A DNA stretch of 5,367 nucleotides. Source: Christensenella sp. UBA3798. GTDB lineage: Bacteria > Bacillota > Clostridia > Christensenellales > CAG-1252. The stretch is taken from the NCBI GenBank assembly GCA_002368735.1, contig DFEQ01000032.1:1-5367 (forward strand), written 5' to 3'. Each line of letters begins with the position of its first letter. The stretch's first letter is position 1. Shown in pieces: positions 1-4,088 of the stretch. The notes under the pieces were generated by a model. The model searched no databases, was not told where the DNA came from, and saw only the letters and a program-made list of their open reading frames with translations. The translations under genes were made by a program, and so were the position numbers.

Positions 1-287
1 CTGATGACCACGACGGGAACACCGTTCAAGAACCTGTTGAATTTGTGATTCTTGCTCGCAAGTTTCGTGATGAGTATGTGCAGGATAAAGAGGGTAAACA
101 TCGGTATGATGCCGTAGGATAAGGGAATGGAGGTATCGGACATCGGGATGCAGGCAAGTTCGGCTACGATGAGGGTGATGACGAACTCGAAAGGTTGGAG
201 CTGCGATAGCTGCCTTTTGCCCATCAGACGCATGATGAACAGAAGGAAAACGTAGGTGATGATAGAGCGTAAGAAGACGGTTAACAT
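1..287 (-). CDS. DUF421 (YetF/YcaP-like) membrane protein, 3' end outside window
   Basis: The first 95 codons are visible, read leftward from an ATG at 287; the C-terminal part lies outside the window. Three hydrophobic segments are seen at about residues 3-19, 33-48 and 56-74. They are followed by a polar stretch and the segment NRFLNGVPVVVI. The stretch MRLMGKRQLSQLQPFEFV followed by VAELACIPMSD is the typical start of the DUF421 family, which has three N-terminal helices followed by a soluble alpha/beta domain. Family members sit in the cytoplasmic membrane; the biochemical role is mostly unknown, and some in Bacillus are linked to sporulation or stress. The ribosome binding site is poor (only TATCCTT lies before the ATG), but no better in-frame start is seen upstream. 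It points away from the phage genes and is probably host chromosome, marking the element's edge. Family assignment is confident; function is not. Confidence 0.85.
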   Translation of the reverse strand, partial: MLTVFLRSIITYVFLLFIMRLMGKRQLSQLQPFEFVITLIVAELACIPMSDTSIPLSYGIIPMFTLFILHILITKLASKNHKFNRFLNGVPVVVI

Positions 288-370
288 AAGGATAGTTTGC
301 GTCGCCCGCCGTCTTTTATTTTTAATGGCGAACAAAAAGTCGAAAATGAGATAAAAAATAAAAAAACCAT

Positions 371-400
371 CAATATGTAAAGGATATATTCAGCATATTG
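371..400. repeat. Perfect 7-bp inverted repeat
   Basis: CAATATG (371-377) and CATATTG (394-400) are exact reverse complements separated by 16 bp. It lies about 85 bp upstream of the DUF421 start codon and could be an operator or a small hairpin. In such AT-rich DNA, chance is a serious alternative. Confidence 0.3.
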
Positions 401-486
401 CACGAGTTTGGTTTCTTGGGACAAAGCGCGAAAGAATGGGGGCATTTCACGCGAAAATGAAATCGGAAAAGGTTTTGTCACAAAAA

Positions 487-514
487 TTGAAATTTTGTAC
501 AAAAATGGTATAAT
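487..514 (+). promoter_or_regulatory. Consensus SigA-type promoter
   Basis: The -35 is TTGAAA (487-492), the spacer is 16 bp, and the -10 is a perfect TATAAT (509-514) preceded by TGG, an extended -10. Transcription should start near 521. This is one of the two best promoters in the window. It points at the small ORF at 535-576 and, if transcription is not terminated, at the HTH regulator with a leader of about 210 nt. Confidence 0.7.
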
Positions 515-534
515 ATAAAAATGTGGAGCAGAAA

Positions 535-576
535 ATGCGGTATTTGAGGCTTTTTCAGCATTGCGTTCAAAAATAA
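535..576 (+). CDS. Possible 13-aa peptide or leader peptide
   Basis: The ORF reads MRYLRLFQHCVQK and stops at TAA. A Shine-Dalgarno GGAG (525-528) lies six bases before the ATG, and the predicted transcription start near 521 lies just upstream. A weak hairpin with a six-T run follows at 591-616, so promoter, ribosome binding site, ORF and terminator form a compact unit of about 95 nt. The peptide is short, has three basic residues (R2, R5, K13) and one cysteine, and resembles nothing I know. An ORF this short arises readily by chance; the promoter and binding site are the only reasons to list it. A small regulatory RNA without a peptide is an equal alternative. Confidence 0.25.
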   Translation: MRYLRLFQHCVQK

Positions 577-580
577 AAAA

Positions 581-598
581 GCAAAATCTGTGCAAAAT
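581..598. repeat. GCAAAAT direct repeat, 11-bp period
   Basis: GCAAAAT occurs at 581-587 and 592-598, spaced about one helical turn apart. A related pair, ATTTTAC, occurs at 603-609 and 618-624. Tandem spacing on one face of the helix is typical of regulator sites, but low-complexity AT-rich sequence gives such pairs by chance. Confidence 0.2.
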
Positions 599-616
599 AC
601 GAATTTTACATTTTTT
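591..616 (+). terminator. Weak intrinsic terminator-like hairpin
   Basis: TGCAAAAT (591-598) can pair with ATTTTACA (603-610), with one mismatch around the four-base loop ACGA. A run of six T (611-616) follows at once. The layout is that of a rho-independent terminator, but the stem is A/T-rich and would be weak. It would end a transcript from the 487-514 promoter after about 95 nt. Confidence 0.3.
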
Positions 617-646
617 CATTTTACCACTGAGAAATGTCACAAACAC

Positions 647-675
647 TTCCATCTCTCGGGGAAATGTGTTATATT
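647..675 (+). promoter_or_regulatory. Extended -10 promoter for the HTH regulator
   Basis: The -10 is TATATT (670-675) preceded by TGT, an extended -10, with a poor -35 TTCCAT (647-652) 17 bp upstream. Transcription would start near 682, so the LexA box at 683-696 would lie on the start site. A second reading places TTGTGT (674-679) and TATTAC (697-702) 17 bp apart, with the LexA box filling the spacer. Either arrangement would let LexA block transcription. Confidence 0.5.
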
Positions 676-682
676 GTGTATG

Positions 683-696
683 TGAACAAATGTTCG
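683..696. promoter_or_regulatory. LexA (DinR) SOS box
   Basis: The sequence TGAACAAATGTTCG contains the palindromic arms GAAC and GTTC around AAAT. This fits the Gram-positive LexA consensus CGAACRNRYGTTYC at every position except the outermost base on each side. It lies 38 bp upstream of the regulator ATG and on its promoter. The inference is that the HTH gene is repressed by LexA and induced by DNA damage. Confidence 0.75.
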
Positions 697-733
697 TATT
701 ACTCAACCGCAAATTCTGAAAAAGGAGGACAAA

Positions 734-1312
734 ATGGAAGATCAATTACTGGTGGCAAAGACGCTTTTACTGTGCTATCCGCATCTTGACGATCTATTTG
801 ATTCGCTCACGCGATGCGAAGAGGAGTGCGTGGACAGCGGCTTTTATGCCATATTTCCGAATGAGCAGATGAGATTATACGAAAGGATCGCCGCCTACGA
901 AAGAAGAAAGGTCGGCGTGTATAATATGAAATATTTGATAGAGGAGTGTTTCCGCAGAGGGAATGGTTGCGCGTTATCCTTATTAAAGGAAAGGTATCTA
1001 AAAGGGGGCGATATGAGCGAGTTGATGGAAAAGTACGGCGTATCGCTGCGTACCTGCTATCGCTACATTAATCGCGGCCTGAGCGAACTATCCAAGGCGC
1101 TATTGACCCTCGGCTTTGATAAAAAGAGGATATTCACGGAATACGGCAACGAGCCCCTCTTTATGACCATGCTGAATCGCGTTATCAAAGAAGACGACGC
1201 CGATAACGACAACGGAAGGTTGGAGAAAAAGAGTCTCAATAACCTCCCTCGTCGTCCTCTGATCTATTACGAGAGCGCTTTTTCGGCGGTCGGAAGAGCA
1301 CAACGAGGATGA
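734..1312 (+). CDS. Helix-turn-helix regulator, probable late-gene activator (sigma region 4/ArpU-like)
   Basis: The 192-aa product starts at an ATG behind a strong Shine-Dalgarno AAAGGAGG (721-728). Residues about 78-125 contain a segment of the sigma-70 region 4 type: ALSLLKERYLKGG, then the HTH core MSELMEKYGVSLRTCYRYIN, then RGLSELSKAL. The N-terminal 75 residues are mostly helical with several cysteines and no recognised motif. The C-terminal tail (about residue 152 on) is polar, and its last 25 residues are antisense to the end of the SH3 gene. Small proteins with such an HTH placed just before the terminase (ArpU, RinA, PBSX Xpf) switch on phage late genes, which is my inference here. 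A LexA box on its promoter suggests SOS control. A small terminase subunit is the main alternative, since these also carry an HTH and precede the large subunit. The HTH is clear; the exact role is not. Confidence 0.65.
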   Translation: MEDQLLVAKTLLLCYPHLDDLFDSLTRCEEECVDSGFYAIFPNEQMRLYERIAAYERRKVGVYNMKYLIEECFRRGNGCALSLLKERYLKGGDMSELMEKYGVSLRTCYRYINRGLSELSKALLTLGFDKKRIFTEYGNEPLFMTMLNRVIKEDDADNDNGRLEKKSLNNLPRRPLIYYESAFSAVGRAQRG

Positions 1313-2009
1313 TGACGATAGGGACGAATATCCCCACGATGAGGAGGATGCGCACGACGTCCACTCCCTTGGAACTGTCTGCGCTCTCCGCTGCGTCGCT
1401 ATCCGTCCCCGCGTCTGTGGTGACCGCGGTCGAAGCGGCGGAATTGGGGTGCAGAGGGAGAGCGGTCTCGAGCAGGTCGAGGTTTTCCGTCATAGCGGCG
1501 TGGATATAAAAGGGCTTATCGTGCCCCGAGTAACTCACGGCGAACCAGGTCGAAGTACCGTAGGTGCCTTTTTCACCCGAGATCTTGCCGAGGAAGGTCA
1601 GCGTCGCGCCGTAGGCGATGATGCCGCTGTCCTCCGCTTCGAGGAAGGAAGGACGCTTGTAGAGATGGGTGCTGATATGCGCCGAGATGCTCTGCGCGGT
1701 GTAATAGGGGTCTTGGACGTTGTTTTCCGTCTTTGCGGAGACCTCGGAAGCTTTGATCAATCCTACAATGCCGTTGTACTCGACTTTGTGATAATTCTCG
1801 TCGTAATTCAGCTCCAAGACCTTGACGTAATAGCTGCGCGGAATGACAAAGAGGACGGGAGCCTTGCGGGTATCCTCGTAGAGGGCGACGTTGTCACGCT
1901 CGATGAGAAGATATGTCTCCTCCTCCGCAGCCGCTGAGTGGGCGGGAAGAAATGCCGTCAAAGACAGGCAAAAGGCGAGGATCAAAATGAGGACAACGAT
2001 GCGTTTCAT
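1236..2009 (-). CDS. Secreted, membrane-anchored protein with two SH3-like segments
   Basis: The 257-aa product begins MKRIVVLILILAFCLSL, a classic signal peptide with probable cleavage after the AHSAAA stretch (about residue 28). Residues 32-91 (TYLLIERDNVALYEDT through VGLIKASEV) look like a bacterial SH3 domain, with a ligand-facing YYVKVLEL strand and an 'HKVEYNGIVGLI' end. Residues 103-175 look like a second, more divergent copy. A Ser/Thr/Ala/Asp-rich linker (188-215) leads to a membrane helix (217-239) and a basic then acidic tail. The topology is therefore an outside-facing, membrane-tethered domain pair that could bind cell-wall peptide. A longer ORF reaches 2153, but that extension covers the promoter; the ATG at 2009 is correct because the signal peptide starts there. 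It lies opposite to, and between, phage genes under its own promoter, like a phage moron. Function is unknown; superinfection exclusion or wall sensing are guesses. Confidence 0.75.
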   Translation of the reverse strand: MKRIVVLILILAFCLSLTAFLPAHSAAAEEETYLLIERDNVALYEDTRKAPVLFVIPRSYYVKVLELNYDENYHKVEYNGIVGLIKASEVSAKTENNVQDPYYTAQSISAHISTHLYKRPSFLEAEDSGIIAYGATLTFLGKISGEKGTYGTSTWFAVSYSGHDKPFYIHAAMTENLDLLETALPLHPNSAASTAVTTDAGTDSDAAESADSSKGVDVVRILLIVGIFVPIVIILVVLFRPPKKRSRNRSEDDEGGY

Positions 2010-2015
2010 AGACCT

Positions 2016-2044
2016 ATTATACACTATTATTTTGTTTTTGTGAA
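2016..2044 (-). promoter_or_regulatory. Strong promoter of the SH3 gene, predicted leaderless mRNA
   Basis: On the minus strand the -35 is TTCACA (2044-2039), the spacer is exactly 17 bp, and the -10 is a perfect TATAAT (2021-2016). Only AGGTCT separates the -10 from the ATG at 2009, so transcription should begin at or next to the A of the start codon. No normal Shine-Dalgarno can fit. The promoter lies 29-57 bp upstream of the terminase start, so activity here would be divergent from the packaging operon. Confidence 0.7.
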
Positions 2045-2072
2045 CATAAGAGTAGGCGAAAGGTGACGATAA

Positions 2073-3506
2073 ATGGATAAAAATGACAGAATAAGAGAAC
2101 TCGTGCGAGAGATCAAAGAGATAGAGGCTTTGCAACGCTTTCGCCGCGAGCACGACAAGCTATCCAAGTACAACCGCGACAAGGTGCACCTCAAGCAAAT
2201 GCAATTTCATAAATGCATGAAGCGTAACCGTTGGGTCTTTGGCGGCAATCGCAGCGGAAAGACCGAGTGCGGCGCGGTGGAGGCGGTGTGGTGGCTGAGG
2301 GGCATCCATCCCTTCCGCGAAAACAGGAAGGACGTGTGCGGCTGGGTGGTCTCCCCGACGTACGAAGTGCAGCGCGAAGTATCGCAGAGCAAGATACTCT
2401 CCTACCTCCGCCCCGAGTGGATAGTGGACGTTACCATGCAGTCGGGCAGAAAGTCGAGCCCCGACGGCGGCGTTATCGACTATATTACGATAAAGAACGT
2501 CTTCGGCGGGGTGTCGCGCCTCGGCTTCAAGAGCGCCGACCAAGGGCGGGAAAAGTTCCAAGGGGCGTCGCTCGACTTCGTATGGTTCGACGAGGAGCCG
2601 CCCCGGGACGTCTATCGCGAATGCGTGATGCGCGTGATGGACAGAAAAGGGGAGATATGGGGTACGATGACCCCCTTAAAAGGGCGCACCTGGGTATACG
2701 ACGAGATATATATGAATAAGCGCGAGAACCCCGAGGTGTGGTCCGTCACGATGGAGTGGGCGGATAATCCATACCTTGACCCCGAGGAGATAGAGCTGCT
2801 AACCAAAGCTTTTGACAAGGAGAGCGTGGAGATGCGCCGTTACGGCAGGTTCGGGGACGCGGGAGGGCTGGTCTATCCCGAGTTCGACGAGAGCGTGCAC
2901 GTCGTTGACCCCTTTCCCATTCCGCCCGAGTGGTACGACAATATCTCCATCGACCCGGGACTGCATAACCCACTCTCCTGCCACTTTTACGCAGTGGACT
3001 ACGACGGCAACGTCTACGTGATAGCCGAGCACTACGAGAGTGGACGGGACGTGGACCATCATGCTCGCTGTATCAAGAAGATAGCGGACGAACTGGGCTG
3101 GCCCCGCGACGCAAAAGGGCGGCTGAAATGCATCATCGACAGCGCCGCGGGGCAGAGGACCCTGTCCTCCTTGAAGTCGGTCGCAGACCTCTTTTACGAA
3201 AAGGGGATCCTGTGCGACACCACGGTCAACAAGGACTTGTGGTCGGGTATCGCGGAGGTCAAGAGCAGGTTCAAGGATCGCCCGCCTTCCATCGTGATAT
3301 TCCGCAACTGCGTCAATATGATACGCGAGATAAAGGGCTACTATTGGGGGACGGGGGACGCGCCCGTCAAAGCGGACGACCACGCGATGGACGAACTCAG
3401 ATATTATCTGATGAGCAGACCCCGCCCGCATCACGAAATGCAGGAAGCGGAAAGCATCCAAGCACGCTACAAGCGGAAGCTGTTGCGCGCAGGTCGGAGG
3501 CGTTAG
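2073..3506 (+). CDS. terL: Phage terminase large subunit (ATPase and nuclease)
   Basis: The 477-aa product drives ATP-powered DNA packaging into the procapsid through the portal and cuts the concatemer. Walker A is GGNRSGKT (residues 57-64). Walker B is the FVWFDEE segment, with Asp173 and Glu174 as metal-binding and catalytic residues. The coupling motif GTMTPLKG is at 197-204. The C-terminal RNase H-like nuclease shows Asp294 (ISIDPG), Asp356 (CIIDSAA) and the KADDHAMDELRY motif (433-444), so all expected acidic residues are present. Length is normal for the family (about 400-550 aa). The N-terminus (1-45) is charged and helical. The start has AAAGGTGA (2059-2066) ahead of the ATG. It opens the packaging operon, 83 bp before the next gene. 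Nothing suggests decay, so packaging is probably still functional. This is the most certain call in the window. Confidence 0.97.
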   Translation: MDKNDRIRELVREIKEIEALQRFRREHDKLSKYNRDKVHLKQMQFHKCMKRNRWVFGGNRSGKTECGAVEAVWWLRGIHPFRENRKDVCGWVVSPTYEVQREVSQSKILSYLRPEWIVDVTMQSGRKSSPDGGVIDYITIKNVFGGVSRLGFKSADQGREKFQGASLDFVWFDEEPPRDVYRECVMRVMDRKGEIWGTMTPLKGRTWVYDEIYMNKRENPEVWSVTMEWADNPYLDPEEIELLTKAFDKESVEMRRYGRFGDAGGLVYPEFDESVHVVDPFPIPPEWYDNISIDPGLHNPLSCHFYAVDYDGNVYVIAEHYESGRDVDHHARCIKKIADELGWPRDAKGRLKCIIDSAAGQRTLSSLKSVADLFYEKGILCDTTVNKDLWSGIAEVKSRFKDRPPSIVIFRNCVNMIREIKGYYWGTGDAPVKADDHAMDELRYYLMSRPRPHHEMQEAESIQARYKRKLLRAGRRR

Positions 3507-3589
3507 TCGCTATCGAAAAAACACAGTCTTTACACACTGCCTTCTAGGGATGCGTAGGGACTTTTTGTTTTGGGTGATGAGGGAGAAGT
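3507..3589. other. Short gap after the large terminase gene
   Basis: These 83 bp hold no gene. A TAGGGA direct repeat is spaced 10 bp apart (3546-3551 and 3556-3561). A weak pairing exists between AGTC near 3528 and GACTTTTT near 3560. I would not call this a terminator because the stem is only about four strong pairs. Ribosome binding site GAGGGAG (3579-3585) for the next gene lies at its end. Confidence 0.5.
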
Positions 3590-3856
3590 ATGGATAAAAA
3601 ACTGGTGAATTCACTCTACAAAAAGGCGGTGGGGTACACGGCGACCGAGAAAACGACGGAATATTCGCCCGAAGGCGAAGTGATAAAGAAAAAGGTCACG
3701 CAAAAACACTTTCCGCCCGATATAACGGCGCTCAAAGCCTACTTGGAATTGATCTCAAATAAGGAGGAGCATGAGAGTATGACCGACGAGGAGCTTGAGC
3801 GGGAAAAACAACGACTATTACAAGAATTGGAGGAGATAAAGAATGCAACTGATTAA
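3590..3856 (+). CDS. Small-terminase-like protein lacking the N-terminal HTH
   Basis: The 88-aa product contains the pattern LYKKAVGY (9-16), a short basic beta-hairpin-like stretch (EVIKKKVTQK, 30-39) and HFPPDITALKAYLEL (40-54). This matches the C-terminal part of many phage small terminase subunits, where 'RAVGY...HYPPDTTAAIFWLKN' follows the DNA-binding domain. Here the usual N-terminal HTH (about 80-100 residues) is missing and the gene follows, rather than precedes, the large subunit. Residues 58-86 are an E/K/L-rich coiled coil probably used for oligomerisation. The start is supported by GAGGGAG six bases upstream. The stop overlaps the next start by 14 nt. A role in DNA packaging is inferred from the motif and neighbours; DNA recognition might be supplied by another protein. 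The resemblance is from memory and has not been tested by search. Confidence 0.6.
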   Translation: MDKKLVNSLYKKAVGYTATEKTTEYSPEGEVIKKKVTQKHFPPDITALKAYLELISNKEEHESMTDEELEREKQRLLQELEEIKNATD

Positions 3857-4088
3857 ACTAAACGTCGCTTCGCGCTGCGATATGAACCTCTGCCGCAACA
3901 AGGCGGATTACAGGATCGCCACGGGGAAGAATACGCTTTCGGCATTGTTCGGTACGTCCGGGCTGTATCTTTGCCGCGACTGCCTGGCAGCGCTCTATGA
4001 AGCGATAGGCAAAGAGTTCGTTCCCAAGAGCCCCGACAATCTCGTCAAGAAAGCGATAAAAAGGAGGGAAAACAATGAAGGGAAATAA
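3843..4088 (+). CDS. Small four-cysteine (zinc-ribbon-like) phage protein
   Basis: The 81-aa product has Cys12 and Cys17 (RCDMNLC) and a second pair Cys44/Cys47 (LCRDC), separated by 26 residues. This CX4C...CX2C layout is that expected for a structural zinc site. The tail (residues 60-81) is basic. Ribosome binding site GGAGGAG (3829-3835) lies seven bases before the ATG, inside the end of the upstream gene. Both ends overlap neighbours by 14 nt, so it is translationally coupled to the small-terminase-like gene and the portal gene. I do not recognise the family. Its place between terminase and portal suggests a packaging or assembly accessory, possibly a nucleic-acid binder. Confidence 0.6.
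   Translation: MQLIKLNVASRCDMNLCRNKADYRIATGKNTLSALFGTSGLYLCRDCLAALYEAIGKEFVPKSPDNLVKKAIKRRENNEGK

Larger units (their letters stand above)
476..643. repeat. Two copies of the 9-bp direct repeat TGTCACAAA
   Basis: TGTCACAAA occurs at 476-484 and again at 635-643. The first copy touches the upstream edge of the 487-514 promoter. The second lies just upstream of the 647-675 promoter. The similar placement before two promoters suggests a shared binding site for a regulator, but the protein is unknown and the match is short. Confidence 0.3.
288..733. other. AT-rich intergenic region with regulatory signals
   Basis: This 446-bp gap separates the leftward DUF421 gene from the rightward HTH regulator. 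It is much richer in A and T than its flanks. I see no conserved protein, tRNA or CRISPR repeat in it. It holds two rightward promoter candidates (487-514 and 647-675), a tiny ORF with a ribosome binding site (535-576), a weak terminator-like hairpin (591-616), a LexA box (683-696) and several short repeats. A convincing leftward promoter for the DUF421 gene was not found. If the element is a prophage, one attachment site could lie here, but no duplicated core can be seen from one end alone. Confidence 0.7.

Noticed and set aside
521..547. Leaderless 8-codon ORF (ATG TGG ...) at the predicted start of the 487-514 transcript
   Set aside because: It is too short and lacks any ribosome site. The overlapping ORF at 535 has a GGAG at good distance and is the better candidate.
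281..745. Leftward 154-codon ORF across the intergenic gap
   Set aside because: It is an F/I/S-rich translation of AT-rich DNA, lies over promoters and the LexA box, has no ribosome binding site, and overlaps the start of the DUF421 gene.
1449..1937. Rightward 162-codon ORF opposite the SH3 gene
   Set aside because: It is antisense to a gene with a clear signal peptide and membrane helix, and has no ribosome binding site or known motif.
2010..2153. N-terminal extension of the SH3 protein to a start at 2153
   Set aside because: The extension runs through the terminase start and the promoter TTCACA/TATAAT and would bury the signal peptide. The ATG at 2009 begins exactly at the signal peptide.
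2799..3461. Leftward 220-codon ORF inside the terminase gene
   Set aside because: It is a shadow of the terminase frame, with no ribosome binding site or domain.
3520..3575. Possible terminator after the large terminase gene
   Set aside because: The stem has only about four strong pairs and a long loop. Transcription must continue to the next packaging genes.
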